Positions 24,736 through 36,728 of a DNA stretch of 64,000 bases are shown here, one piece after another (positions within the stretch are counted from its first letter, which is position 1; every line of letters begins with the position of its first letter). The notes beneath the pieces were generated by a model that saw nothing but the letters and a program-made list of their open reading frames with translations, was not told the DNA's origin and made no database searches. The stretch is from the NCBI GenBank assembly GCA_034698045.1, contig JAQGAU010000003.1:1-64000 (forward strand). Direction: 5' to 3'. The DNA comes from Paramacrobiotus richtersi (lineage: Eukaryota; Tardigrada; Eutardigrada; Parachela; Macrobiotidae). Made by a program: the position numbers and the translations under genes.

Positions 24736-25232
24736 CGATTGTTAAAACGGAGACTTGTAAGCGGGTTTTTCTGCCCACCGTTTTTTGATATATTCCAGTC
24801 GTTTCTGCGACATTTGCGCAGCTCTTGGCGTCGAGCCGTTTTCCTAGAAAGATCAGGGCTATTGGAGTAATTGTGGTGTGTATCTGCAACTCATCTGTTT
24901 TAACCACTGGACAAGAGACTAAATGCGCCCCGCATAAATGCATACGTAAATGCAAGTACCCGCATCATTTTGTATTCTTTTTGCTCACAAGAAGTTCATT
25001 TGACTCGTGATCATACCATTGTCTAGACGGAGACAGTATTTAAATGGAATGCGATGACAGTTTCACAGCAACTCAAAAATTATTCGATTTTCTCGAAAGT
25101 AGGAGGTAAGGACATGAAACAAAACACGCAAACTAAGAAGAACTGCGTTCTTTACGGCCGGCCAATAATGTTTACATTGCTCACAAGGTGTCAGAAGCAG
25201 ATAAACTAAATGTTAAAACATATCTGGATCCG

Positions 25233-26714
25233 CTACATTTGTACGACTTCATCCACAGTAAAATTTCCCGACAGACAGTGTCCCAGTCGTGACACAAATG
25301 ATGTAAACTCTGCTTTCGAGACAAGCGTTTGGATATCAACTTTCATGTCGTGCGTTTGGTAGATCAAGACTCCATATCCCAGAACGATACCGGCAACCTA
25401 AGGCGAACACTTAGCTGAGTAACCGTGTGACCAAGGCTGAACTGTATTAACTATAGTACTATTTACTAATGTACATACCGCTGGCACGAAATCCCTGTTG
25501 ATTTTGAGGAACCCTCCAATGGATATGGTGTTATTTATGTCGTTGCAGAGTGAGCGCGCTGTATCGAATTTTGCCTGCAGCGTTGTGCGATAAAAGTGTG
25601 TTCCGCCACGTAAAAACGATGTTTTCAGATATTCAACCTAAACAAGTAGCGTTACAATGCATTAATAATTGCACTTCAATTTAAATGACAAGAAGATAAA
25701 GCGGAATTTTAGTACCTCATCAGAGCACGAGATGCAGACGTAAAACTTGATGAGAGCATTGACGATGCTGACGCTACCGATCACCAAGACTGCCGCTTGG
25801 TCAGCGGTTTCGGTTCCGCTCATCTTTTTTGAATCACCGCGGGTTAGTCCAAAGCCTAGTAGCGCCGCAAAGCAGATTATGTCTTTAATGAAAGTAATCA
25901 GCAATAAACCGGAAAAAGCATGATCAAGATCGATAATAATGGACTGCGTAGCACGGTACTCCAGCAAAACTTGGTCCAAGGTACAACTAACAATTCCAGC
26001 TTCCTGGAGTGTTTTGTCGGTGAGCTGATAAATCTCCCTGCGCATTCTGCGGAACGTCATCTGAATATCTTTTAGCGCCGATAGCAGCAGACTCTGTGGG
26101 ACGATCTCACAGCTGGCTGACAGTCCAGCAGCCAACATCATGATAACGCATTGGATGTAAAGCGGAAGCTCCAAACTGGGCAATGGGTTGAAGAGGGGGG
26201 GACTATATAACCACGTGAACTCTGGAACTGTCGCTGCAACTGTGACATATATACCATAAATGCCCATTACGAAACTTAGTATGTATGCCAGATTCCACAG
26301 AAGTAAGATAACGTGAACACAAGATTTCTTGGGATAACTGTCGGGAAGCTTGTTTGTTGCTTTGGCAGCTTTGCTGCTAGACACAGAAAGGATGCCGTTA
26401 ATTCGTAGCATGCTCCGTGCGTTTAGGTTAAAGACAATGATGAGTATCAACGGCTGCAGAAACAAGAAGATCATAAAGCACATCCTTATCAAGACGAAAA
26501 ACTCCAGCTTATCCAAAGCTGGTTTATCAACAAACGCATGTGTTAAGAAGGTTTGCAGCAGTTGCACCGCTGACAGACTGCATAGAAGAAGGGTCCAAAA
26601 GATAAGCAGCGGATATCGAGTAATTTCATGGCTTTCAGTGTGCGAGGAATGTATTTGGTAAGGATATAGACCGCATAACTGCATCCAGCGAAACGTACAC
26701 TTCAAAAGCAACAT
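25233..26714 (-). CDS. Gustatory-receptor-like chemoreceptor (GRL5)
   Basis: 440 aa, exons 26714-25716 (333 codons), 25637-25479 and 25397-25233, both introns phase 0. Starts MLLLKCTFRWMQLCGLYPYQ. Motifs: ALDKLEFFVLIRMCFMIFLF, SCEIVPQSLLLSALKDIQMT, HAFSGLLLITFIKDIICFAA, CISCSDE (His of the paralogues' CHDE replaced by Ser), IGGFLKINRDFVPA and VAGIVLGYGVLIYQTHDMK. Last intact member of the tandem array; only decayed fragments lie beyond it. Confidence 0.87.
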
Positions 26715-26950
26715 TCTGATACTTTAAGGTGACATGCAAGCGAGTTAAAAAACTGTGAAACCTTGACGGGCAACCTCCCGCTGAGAAAAGCGGAAACCGG
26801 GTACGGTCAACGCAAAGATGTGAACTGCTGAGGAAATTATTGGTACACTTTGAACAACAGAAGTTCGTGGCACTTATGCTAACTTTCCGCTATGTAGGCC
26901 GTGGCGCATCGGCTACATAGACACCTCTACCCCGAAGTCAGCAACAATGC

Positions 26951-27020
26951 CCCATTATGCATCCTTGACAGTGCCTATATCAAGTCTGCAAACACGGCTT
27001 CCCATTTGAACATCATGCCA
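26951..27020. promoter_or_regulatory. Conserved upstream block of GRL5
   Basis: Third copy of the block (ATTATGCATCCTTGACAGTG then CCTATATCAAGTCTGC), about 237 bp upstream of the GRL5 start. This copy has diverged more than the surrounding GRL3/GRL4 copies. Confidence 0.4.
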
Positions 27021-27029
27021 AATGTTGAT

Positions 27030-27840
27030 ATTAACAGTCCACAAGGGTCTGGTTTCTGCCCTGGAAAAGTTGTTCCCCTCTCGGAGATGTGTCCCACTCC
27101 TGCGTTGAATTCTGTTTTCGAAACCAGTACATATCCGGTTGCGGGTATCCATTATATCAATGTACATGTATCGTATTATGCATTTCCATTTGTCAGGTCA
27201 AAGTATCACAATCTGACACGGCTGTAGTGACTTAATTATGTAAGAAAACAGTCCTGCTCCAAAAGCGCATGGTAGAGTTATGATGCGCAAATTCCCGTTT
27301 ACACATTTTAATATGATGCGAATGTCAACAGTTACGTAACTACAGGATTAAGTTTTTGCAATACACGAGCGCCAGCAGCGCCCAATCGAGTTATGGTTTT
27401 GTACTGCACATGTAGGCAAGATAATAACGTTAATCAAAGAGCTGTCATACGGACCCCACGGTACGAAAACTCAAACAACCGAATCAAATCATCAAGAACT
27501 GATAACACCACTAGATTCGCCATAGTCGAAAACGGCGTCCAATGATCTTCTTATTTGAAAATCAAGAGTAATGTTGTATTTAATTGTAAAACAACGTAAA
27601 ACTTAAGCTGAAAGGCAGGTTTATAGCTGCAAATACTGTAAAAGTTCAACATCGCGTTACTCAGAGCACAACCAAAATATAAGAACTCATAATAAATTAG
27701 TCAAACATTATCACAGTATTTTGGATTGCGAGAAACCGACGCAATGAAAACGAAATGTCGATATTGTCTCAGCCCGTTTCAGAACACTGCCAAGAACAGA
27801 GCACATACCAGCATTTTTTCCTGCATGCAGGAAAAATGGT
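27030..27840. other. Intergenic, no supported gene
   Basis: Far 5' flank of GRL5. I see nothing beyond short frames. Confidence 0.4.
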
Positions 27841-27849
27841 ACGGCAGGT

Positions 27850-28115
27850 TTAGTCTGTACATGGCCGATCGGCCATTAATTTTATACTCACGGCTGCCAC
27901 TTGGAAACTTCGCTTTCCTGGAACTTTGCGGAGAGTGTCCCGGCGAATTCCCTTACATGGCATAATATGTACACGTCTGGGAATTGCTCTCCAAAATGCA
28001 AACTGTTTTCGAGTATAGCGATGTCGTCGCATCGATTCAGAAGCGGAGTGGTCTTATATTTCCCTAAACCACATAGTAAACGGTACTCGACAGTTCACCT
28101 TCTCGATGGAATGAC
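27850..28115 (-). pseudogene. Promoter remnant of the small secreted-protein family
   Basis: On the minus strand this aligns with the 5' flank of SSP2 and SSP3: a GTATAAAATTAATGGCCGA TATA region, a GCATAAT/GTACACG block and the CAAAATGCAAACTGTTTTCG block. Downstream, where the signal-peptide exon should be, there is no MSPILAVLILG-type sequence; a short frame MLVCALFLAVF stops at once. It marks the left edge of the duplicated unit that includes the first DPBB gene. Confidence 0.5.
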
Positions 28116-28871
28116 TATACTGGGCTTTAAATTATTTGTGCTTCTCACACGTATTTCGTAATAATGCGATGCTAATTTTCTAAAAGATGGTTTTACAGTT
28201 CAGATTTTGAATTGCGGACAACTTGATCTAAGCTAATTTAAATGCAATGTTGCGTGTGGCGGCAAAACTTCACCAAAAATTCAGGGTGGAAATACGGAGG
28301 TAGAAAAACTGTTACAAATGCCATTGCAAAAGTGAAAAACATACACTAACACTTGCATCGCAATAATGATCGCATGCACACACATTACAGAATGAAAGTG
28401 CTCATTTTGTCGAGAAGAAATACCACGTGTGCTGAAACGACCAGACGCTCGTGATCGCTACTTCCGCCCGAAACAGCACCTTTTTTTACACTCTCGTTTT
28501 TTTCATGCAAACTGTGATCACGCTGACATCAAAGTAAACATATGAAAATCAACATTCTGAGGTGCGCGGCTGATGTGGTTTCACCAATACTTATGACAAT
28601 ATGGAGGATTCCCCTAAAGTGGCCAGCAATGGCGCAGCTGTTCCTTAATCACTTCGTGGTTGCTCGATCCTAAGACTACGCTTCCCCTTAACACGCTTTA
28701 ACGAGCTGCTGTCTCGTACAAGCGGAGTAAAGCAGGATACTGCATGCCTGGCACATTTTGGCCATTCCTTTCCGGTGAAATTGGGTTTATGTGGCGTACA
28801 TTTTTGCTTAGCACAGACATTTTGCCGGCACCACTACCAAGCGCTTGGTGATTTGCTAAACACCATATCCA

Positions 28872-28879
28872 TATAAAAG
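28872..28879 (+). promoter_or_regulatory. TATA box of DPBB-A
   Basis: TATAAAAG, 93 bp upstream of the ATG. The two intact paralogues have the same box 100-101 bp upstream (39076 and 43772), inside a conserved GTCCATATAAAA context. Confidence 0.65.
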
Positions 28880-28964
28880 GCCGGCCAGTATGTACAACCA
28901 CAAATTACCAATACCAGTTGCTTGACTTTCTCTGCCTCTCATTTTTCCCCTTTAATCTAACACT

Positions 28965-29345
28965 ATGACCCGTTTTTGTTTGCCAGCTCTGGTTCTCGCT
29001 TGCCTGTTTGCTGTTATTCAGGCGGCTTATCTGAAAGCAGGGGAAGCCACCCATTACACACCGGGATGGGGAGCGTGCGGCAAGACGCACGGTCCGGACG
29101 ACATGGTGGTGGCGCTGAGCCACGAGGACTACACCACGTGGCACAATCCCAACAACACGCCCTACTGCGGCAAGTGCATCAACGTCAAGGCCACCGGGAG
29201 CGGTAAGCAGGTAAAGGTCAGGATTGTCGACCAGTGTCTCGAATGCCCCAGTGGGTCTCTGGATCTGTCCACGGCTGCTTTTGAGAAACTGGCTCCGCTG
29301 GAGAAAGGCCGTATTCCCATCACCTGGGGCACTGTCAAATGCTGA
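28965..29345 (+). CDS. Secreted expansin/RlpA-like double-psi beta-barrel protein (DPBB-A)
   Basis: 126 aa, one exon. Residues 1-21 (MTRFCLPALVLACLFAVIQA) are a signal peptide. The mature part is a single double-psi beta-barrel of the expansin D1/RlpA/barwin type: GEATHYTPGWGACGKTHG, then DDMVVALSHEDY, CGKCINVKATGSGKQVKVRI, VDQCLECPSGSLDLSTAAFE and PITWGTVKC. The G-ACG, VALS, CGKC, VD-C--C and DLS-AF signature matches fungal small secreted RlpA-like proteins. No expansin D2 binding domain and no lytic-transglycosylase-type serine motif are present, so binding or loosening of a polysaccharide is only an inference. TATA box at 28872, AATAAA at 29692. Lack of introns in an intron-rich neighbourhood suggests retro- or horizontal origin. 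Confidence 0.88.
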   Translation: MTRFCLPALVLACLFAVIQAAYLKAGEATHYTPGWGACGKTHGPDDMVVALSHEDYTTWHNPNNTPYCGKCINVKATGSGKQVKVRIVDQCLECPSGSLDLSTAAFEKLAPLEKGRIPITWGTVKC

Positions 29346-29859
29346 TCGGATATTCAGCTATGCAAAAAAATGAGTTCTGCAATAACCTGGCTTCTGGTGC
29401 ATACTCCCGGCCATACACGACTAGCAACGCTTGAAATTCATCAGTGTTAACAATTTCAAAAATTCATAACAAATCGCTACTTGAACTTGCCCCAAACATT
29501 TTGAACTGACAAAAAATTCCTCAGTGATTATTAGTATATTTATAACAACATAGCGGGTCCTGTTCCCATATTACTGGGAACATCTGCGTTGGGATGATCT
29601 ACTTGTTAGAAGCTCTTGTGTATTTTGTTTGTTTTCATTTGTTATTGTCTTATCCAATCGAGTTAATGTACCGTGTTACGCTCGAAGCCTTAATAAAGAC
29701 ATCTTCTTGAAATAATTGGTCAACCCTTTCAGCGCCACAGAAATTTCAACGGAAAAAACACAAGACAAGACTTAGTGGAGAACATAGTTTCTACCGGTAT
29801 GAGTAGACTATCAAGAACAAAATAGCAGTGATAAAAGAAAAAAGCGCGGAAACTTGTCA

Positions 29860-30045
29860 CCTCATTGTCAGTGTATACGGAAGTTATAAAAAGGCGCGGC
29901 TGATATGAGCCTGCATAAGGCAATATAATATGATAGTGTGAGCGCATACATGACCCCGACTGCCGCGTACCAAGTGAAACATGGAATTTTTGCTATAAGT
30001 GTGGCATATCTAACTCAAGATCTATAATACGCGTGGCCGCCCTAT
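29860..30045 (-). pseudogene. Receptor (GRL) remnant
   Basis: On the minus strand, TGGAATTTTTGCTATAAGTG followed by TGGCATAT aligns with the GRL4 region coding around the PGLTWF/ISTKI segment. The stretch 29860-29990 also aligns with 39940-40060 beyond DPBB-B. It is a short decayed piece with no open frame. Confidence 0.45.
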
Positions 30046-30049
30046 ATCA

Positions 30050-31400
30050 AAGAAATCTCGAAAACGATAGCGACCCAGCAAAAAATGACCCCACCATTAG
30101 ACTCCCCATGGTCGAAAAGGGGTTCACATGAAATTTTTGAAAAACATTTTCTACCGGCACAGATGATACCGGCTTATGTGCAAAATCTTCAAGGTCACCT
30201 TCAAACTAACCTAATAAAAAATGCAGTTGCTCAACAATTAATCATTTCAAAATTAAAGTTCCATATTCATCTTTTCTTTTCTACATTGTTTTTCTACATT
30301 GTTTCACCCAAAAATCGCACACCAAAACAGCAGAAAAAATATGTAAGGAATTTAACCGAGAATAAGTCGCGAAGTTATCAAACCGAAACAAAAAGAAATC
30401 CGATTCAACGAAAGATCATTGTCCGTCGCTTGGCCGGAAATAGAAATGTAATCGTACAAGACGAATGTTTGGCCAGAATTAAACAACCACCGACAGAACC
30501 GAAAATCGTTTGAAAACGTCGTGGAGCTGAGCGAAAGAGCAAAATAAGCAAAAAAGCACAGCAAATTACCCCAACGGGAGATTTTTATTGCAAACAGAGC
30601 GAAATAGCGAACTGTTCTTCCGTGTAAACTCGTCTCCTCAGAAGCCGGAACATAAAGAAATGTCTAGCAAAATGATTAGGTACTTCAAACGTGCGACAAA
30701 AGTTTTATTGTTTTTTCCCAAAGAATGTCCAGAAAATTCTGTGACTTATGCCCAAGCCGACTGAAGAAAGAAGTAACGAACCGCGCTCACAACGGAATGG
30801 GATGGTTGACCAAACCCTTTTAACGCGAAATATGGCTGAATAGAATGCTTTCGGATTGTTTTTGAGTAAAAGACCTCAAGGAACCCTGACGCGTAGCCGA
30901 ATGCGTTGCTTGAAGGTGCCGGCAAAGTGTCCGGGGAACCTGATTGTGTTTGGGCGAGTGTCCGAACGAAACCGCACTTGCCAACTGGGAGGCGGCAAAA
31001 GTGCCCGACTGATACTGCTTGCTTGGGGGCCCAGCAAATATCCCCGTGACGGCGTGACCGTTAGATGGTTTTGTCGAAGTATTCTCGAGATTTCGGGTGG
31101 GAAAAAGTGAAGCCGAACGGAATCTCAATTTTCTGGGAGGTTTTGCCGGTTTACAGGACAAAGAGTCCACCGAATGAGTACTTATACTTAAATTTTTGTT
31201 TTAAAAACAACCAAATAAAAATATAAATATATAAAAATTTCCAACAGCCAATCAGTCATTTCATTTCTTTACAAAATGACTTGGCAACTCTCGTGAGACA
31301 GTATAATAACGAAACAATATTATAATAACGGTTTTGTTGCCAGGTTCCTTACTAAAAAAGATTCCGAATATGGATCACAAGAAACCCTGAGGCGGCAGCC
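30050..31400. other. Unexplained insertion-like segment
   Basis: This stretch interrupts the alignment between the DPBB-A unit and the DPBB-B unit: 29860-30045 continues in the other unit, but 30050-31400 has no counterpart there. Weak frames at 30085-30513 (+, Lys/Arg-rich) and 30820-31170 (-) show no motif. A mirrored sequence ACAAGAAACCCT...GGTGTTTCTTGT lies at about 31376-31415, at the right edge. Confidence 0.35.
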
Positions 31401-31412
31401 GAAGGTGTTTCT

Positions 31413-31935
31413 TGTATGTATCTATACCATAAACACCTATTACGAACCTCAGTATGTAACTACATATACCCGATTCCGGACAAGCAAGGAACGCCGGAAA
31501 TGCGATTGCTTGACATAACTCTCGGGCAGCTTGTCTGTCAGTTTCCCACTTATTACAAGAAAGGTGTCGTAATTTTATGCTCCAAAGATACTTCTAGAAA
31601 AGACGCACTACACGAACTACAAAATGTAGGATGAGAACGGGAAGCAGCTTCTTCAACAAACGCAGAACTCACTTGTCGTGATTCGTGAACGCAAAATTTG
31701 CGCATCGTGTGAGCAATTAGTGTTTGGCCTCTACGTATACAGTTGAAAGCAGAAGCTAACGTATCTCAACTTTCAATGCGTGGCACCTCAGTCTACATAG
31801 GCATTATAGTTTCGACTACTAAGTGATTCTAATAATAAGTCAAAAAAACATGCATGCATCTGTATGCATGCTCGACAGTGTTTAGAAAGGCCGATTTGGA
31901 TCCAAACGTTTGAACATAATGCGCAATTTGTAACG
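31413..31935 (-). pseudogene. Receptor (GRL) remnant with its upstream block
   Basis: On the minus strand, 31413-31600 aligns with GRL3-5 codons around LLWNLVYILSFMMG and FLVPR, with many frame breaks. The conserved upstream block (CATGCTCGACAGTG) follows at about 31855-31930, so the whole 5' end of a receptor gene was once here. No coding potential is left. Confidence 0.55.
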
Positions 31936-31939
31936 GTCA

Positions 31940-33090
31940 CCTACAAGGGTTCAAATTTCTGCTAGAGTCTATGTCCCATTTCTTTGTTAAATCCTGTATC
32001 TGACTATAAATACGCAGTATATGAATCATATCATGCATCTCAATTTGGCAGCTTAAAACACCAGTTATTTAATACACCTGCAGCAACTAGGTAGCTACCT
32101 GACAATTGTAAGCCATATTAAACACACATACCGAAGGCGAATTTAGCAATCGGTATACAGTATGTATGCATGTATCTATATATATGTGCACAAGAGCGGA
32201 ACTATGCGTAAGAATATTCTAGGTCAAAGGCAATTATATTGCAATACTGCATTACGTAATAATGAAATAATAACTACAGGCAGTCATAAAGATGAAGCAT
32301 GCAATAACAACTACAGGCTATCTGGACACATATAATGCCAAGGTGCAGCACTAACTACCGACTATGTCTGTCCTTCTCTATTGTTGTGCGGAATTTAATT
32401 GGCATATTAATTTACAGTAGCTTATGTAATCTTGGCAGTATCGTCCCCCGAGTGTTTCAACAGTTCAACAGTATTAGGATCATGTACGTACGTTGTTTTA
32501 GAACTATGACCTTTGGATTTGCGGCAGATATTAATTTCGTCAGACTTTCTATATTTCTGTGTATCTGATGCTGAGAATGACAATAAGGAGCAAGCTTTAA
32601 GAATGAATAATTTTTAACAGCCTCTAATTTTGAGGTGATATGTTTTTCAGATCTTGGTCGACGTTTTTCTCTTTAACTTAAGCTGCTGTATGTTCTGTCA
32701 TTTTTCTGATTGTTCAAAAAAGAAATGTTAGAACGGGTAAGTTTGTGTTGTTTTTTGGGATAAATCTATTTGCTTTCTGTACAATACGATTACTGAATGT
32801 GTTGTGAACTTATGATTTTCGCAGAGATTCGGCCGGGCTCTTGTACGTTCCCATATATAAAAGATTTATTGCGCATCTTTTTGTATGCATAACATCTTAC
32901 GCTTTTATTATCGCATGGTGCATAGTGATTTTGCTCACGTACAGAGTACAATATCTCTGTATGGATACTATTATGGTACTTTCGCATGAATATGCACTAC
33001 TTAATGATTAATCAGAGTAATCCGAATTTTTTGCAAAAATAAGCAAAAAACCAAAGCAGAACACCAAGTGCACGCCAGTAAATAAACGTC
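31940..33090. other. Duplicated non-coding tail of the amplicon
   Basis: From about 32290 to 33030 this aligns with 40540-41240 (shared ACTACCGACTATGTCTGT, GATGCTGAGAATGA and CTCACGTA stretches). No gene supported. Confidence 0.5.
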
Positions 33091-33094
33091 TACT

Positions 33095-34204
33095 GCGAAA
33101 ATGGAGTTGGGAACGGGTATGGTGCAAGCCTAGTTCGAAACATCTTGCTGAGCAGTGTCACGTCGCCGACGCCCACAGGCTCGTCGCAATCGGGAGCTCA
33201 TGTTGCACGTCATACTTTCAAATAATGCCTGAAAAACCGCAGTTTGATTTAGCCAGGAACTCAATTCCGTACATAATCTATGGCACTATGAACTCACGGT
33301 AAAATTTGGACCATAAACATACAAGCATGTAGTTATATTTTAACAGATCTATATACTTCTGTAGTGACTGAACATAAAGCATCACATTTACATATTAAGG
33401 CGTGAAATATTACAGATACAGTTCTGTAATCCGAATGATTTATGCTTACGTTTCCGTCGTTTCGATTCCGCTCCACCGGGATGTTGCTTTTTTGCACGAG
33501 CTCACGCCACACCCCTCCGCTAGTACCCGCTGTTCAGAAGCAACAAATTTACTTCGATGGTCAAATCCTCGCGTTATGCAACATTGATGCAGAAAACCGT
33601 ACAAGAAAAGCTTTCTTTGACATACACTGTACTTCGTTGGTCTGGGTGCTGTTTTGCTTCTCCAGAGCCTTGTTGTCGTGTTTCTCCTGAATCGTGGTGT
33701 TACCGGTTAATGAATTTCCGGTAACGTCCACTATCAAAGTGCAACATATTCATTCAAATGGAAACACCACTGGGTTTTCATTATGAAAATTGATATGGGA
33801 ATCGGACAGTTAGTTATAATTGAGCATCAGAAAGTGACAAACATGCAAAAGAACAGTTCAATGAACGAAGGACAAGATAATACACAAACGACAAAACTGA
33901 AGAGGGTAGTTAAAGAATTCCAGCCTTGAGCAACATCTTATGCAATATTATCGCATGCAGCTTACGTTTAATTGCCGATTTGTAGTCATTCGATTTGGCT
34001 TGCCCGTGTCCGTCGAACTATGGCAGCGAAAAAACTAGTCAAATGCATATGAAGTTGTCCGAACGTGGAAACAAGTTCCAACTAGCATTGTCCAATGAAC
34101 TGTGGTAGTTCTACCATTTACTAAAGCGAGGAAGTTTCGACACTTACGGGTACTGCGTATACGGCGACGACGCCCAGGATCAAAACGGTCAGTATGGGAC
34201 GCAT
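33095..34204 (-). pseudogene. Small secreted-protein family, copy 1 (SSP1), probably broken
   Basis: Five exons can be traced. Exon 1, 34204-34148: MRPILTVLILGVVAVYAVP, a signal peptide. Exon 2, 34017-33966: FDGHGQAKSNDYKSAIK. Exon 3, 33730-33626: contains TGNTTIQEKHDNKALEKQNS. Exon 4, 33567-33450: contains SKFVASEQRVLAEGCGVSSC. Exon 5, from 33228: the region aligned with APDCDEPVGVGDVTLLSKMF. Exons 1-4 join in frame with phases 0, 1, 1 and 2. Exon 5 has in-frame stops before the PDCDEP motif, so the conserved C-terminus is lost or the protein ends early. TATATAAAA-type box near 34305. Family and function unknown; likely secreted. Confidence 0.6.
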
Positions 34205-34514
34205 TTCATCTAAAGGAGTTTGCGATACCGCTGGTAGGTAAACTTTTCGTTTTATGACTGAAAATTGAAGAGTGAAGAGTGAAGAGTGTTTAAAGCTGAT
34301 TGGTCTTTTTATATCAAGTGCGGCCACTTTGAAACTTCGCCTTGTTCGAACCTCCCGGCACGTGTATCGGCGACTTCCCTTACGGCGAATTGTTGCAGAA
34401 CCCACATACAACTAGGCCAAACCGGGTGTGCTGACAGGATTCTACTGCGATTCGTCCTGGCCAAGCCAAAAGAGCTAGATGTCACTGTCTCGTGGCAGAC
34501 ACCAGAATTCTTCC

Positions 34515-35285
34515 CTGAATTTTAGCACTAGTTATGTGCACGTATAAGCAAACAAGGAGGTCGTCAGACTATGTGTTTCTCGATTCTTTAATGATCTAAT
34601 CTCATGGGTCTTCTGGGGAACACGGAATACGTGGACGGCCACAGAGAGACAACCACAATGGACACGATAAATAGTGTGACGTAGGGAATAAATGTTCTAT
34701 ATCTGTACTGGTCTGGTTTGTCCTCTATGTATATAATAAAGAACGGAAACACTCGGGAACGATTTGTACTTTATCAGGAAGAATACAAACACTTGGCCCA
34801 AGGTAGTTTATCAGTACAGAAACAGATACAGAAGGTCACACGAGCTTGCTGACTCGGAACAACATCGAGGCAAGACTGACAAGTTAACAGTACAAAATGC
34901 CAGGAGGCAACAGTAAACATAAGGCAACTATCCGGTCAATACTCAGGGTCAAGCTTCCGGATCAGGCATCAGCCATTATCTGCTGACTTCAGGAGGAATC
35001 CTTCATCCCATTATCCAATGCCGCAGGCATCAACATGGCAATCTGTCGTCGACTAAACACGTCCAAGACTCACTTTTTAATTCAAGGTTAAAAAGTACGT
35101 AAGAAACGTTTCGTCACGTATACAGGATTACAACAGGGAATCATCGGGCAACCGAGAGAAGACAAGCAGAACATAGGTAGAACACGGAGTCAACCGCTCA
35201 AATAGACAGATATTCCTATTGTCGCACACAGGACCTATGTACTTGCGTCCAGACAAAAAATACGGTACATACAGAACGGAAGTAG
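34515..35285. other. Unexplained segment between duplicated units
   Basis: No homologous segment is seen in the other units and no frame looks coding. It separates the SSP1 promoter from a second promoter-like remnant and may be an insertion of unknown type. I could find no convincing terminal repeats by eye. Confidence 0.3.
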
Positions 35286-35289
35286 AGCA

Positions 35290-35400
35290 ATATGAGGCTA
35301 ATGCGACAGTTTAAAGCTGATCGGGCTTCTTCTAAAAAATGCAGCCACTTCGACACTTCGTATTCTTAGAACCTCCCGGAGTGTGTGCCGGCGAACGATT
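35290..35400 (-). pseudogene. Promoter remnant of the small secreted-protein family
   Basis: Aligns with the SSP1 promoter at 34285-34390 (TTAAAGCTGATYGG, GCNGCCACTT, ACCTCCCGG, GGCGA...TTAC). No gene body follows on the minus strand; a decayed receptor begins instead. Confidence 0.5.
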
Positions 35401-35439
35401 TACACGACATAATTACGTATATATAACACATAATATATT

Positions 35440-36025
35440 ACGACGCATAATGGATGCGTAGAGCGATACTCCAGCAGCACTTCGTCTAGCGTAGAACTTG
35501 TCATGTCAATTTCCTTGAGAGCTGAGTGGTTTATACTGTAGGTAACCCGATAAATCTTCCTGCACATTTTACGGAACGTTGTCTGAATATTTAATTTTGT
35601 TAGCGTGGGCTCTGTGGGACAGCAGCAGACTCTGTGGGACAATCTCACTGCGTGCTGATAGTCCGGCAGAAAACATCATGATCACACATTGGATATAACT
35701 ATAACGGAACTTCTAAACTGGACAAAGGGACGAGTAGCGGTGTACTGGCAGACCTAGAAATTTCGTCATAAGTGTGACATATGTATCATAAATACCACTT
35801 CCGAAACTCAGTGCGTATGCCAGATTCCAGAGAAGAAAGAGAAACTGGAAAGAAGATTTGTTCGAATTGCCGACTGGTAGCTTATAAATATGCCAGTTTC
35901 CCATTCGGAACAAGAAAGATGTCGTGAATTCGTTGCATGCCCGTGCATTTACGTTAAAAACGCTAATGACAATAATGAGCAATGGCTTGAGAAACAAGCA
36001 GATCATAAAGCACATCCTTAAATGT
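35440..36025 (-). pseudogene. Gustatory-receptor-like pseudogene (GRL6)
   Basis: The middle of receptor exon 1 remains. The upper piece (36015-35713) reads MCFMICLFLKPLLIIVISVF and FLLWNLAYALSFGSGIYDTY, matching GRL4's MCFMIFLFLEPLLIISVFNV and LLLWNLVYILSFMMGSYRIY. The lower piece (about 35648-35450) reads LNIQTTFRKMCRKIYRVTYS and EIDMTSSTLDEVLLEYRSTH, matching the third loop. The N-terminal 90 codons, the C-terminal half of exon 1 and exons 2-3 are gone, a frame break lies between the pieces, and the CTGTGGGACAGCAGCAGACT stretch contains a small internal duplication. Confidence 0.8.
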
Positions 36026-36029
36026 TGAA

Positions 36030-36728
36030 AATAAAATACTATAGAACTTAAAAAAAGAACTATCCATGAGAAAAATCTTTCATAACTGACGTAGCGCGAA
36101 TTCGAAGATGACTGAATTAGCCTGACAGATGTTATATAAACGACCTATAATATGTATTCCACATCTAAAGCCACCGAACAGGAAATAATCAAAAGACCAA
36201 AATTCAACATTTTATTCAGTATTCATATCAACAGTTTTCAGCCGTAAGTTTTTCTCCCAGGCTGTAGTCTGATACGCTTCAGTTTTAGGTCGATGGTAGT
36301 GCCCTTTCAGGGTACGTATGTGATGTGTCGTTTCTAACGGTGAAAGATACGTTTGAATCAGTAAGCATGCTATGTGCTTTTGGACAAACCTACAAAATTT
36401 CTGTACGGAGGTAGCACTTTGTATGCCGTGAACTTGCGCTTTTCAAAAAGATGAACTGATAAAGATGCATACTGCATAGTATATATGCTAGTCAATACGC
36501 GCCGTGGGATTATTATGTCGTTCGTTCTTGTTAGTGCAAAAAGCTGCTTTTCTGAAAAATTCTCGAAGGTTTTACGAGTAAGGAATACATACAACAACAT
36601 CTTTACAGTAGTTCAAAGTTTTTGACACTAACTACGGTATTAGCCAAGTCACAGAACGCGGATGTTAAACAAGTCAACGTGGAAATCGAGATAGAAAGGA
36701 AATACAAATACAAATAGATAGAAAGGAG
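36030..36728. other. Intergenic, no supported gene
   Basis: The 5' side of the receptor pseudogene and the 3' flank of SSP2. Only short frames. Confidence 0.4.
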
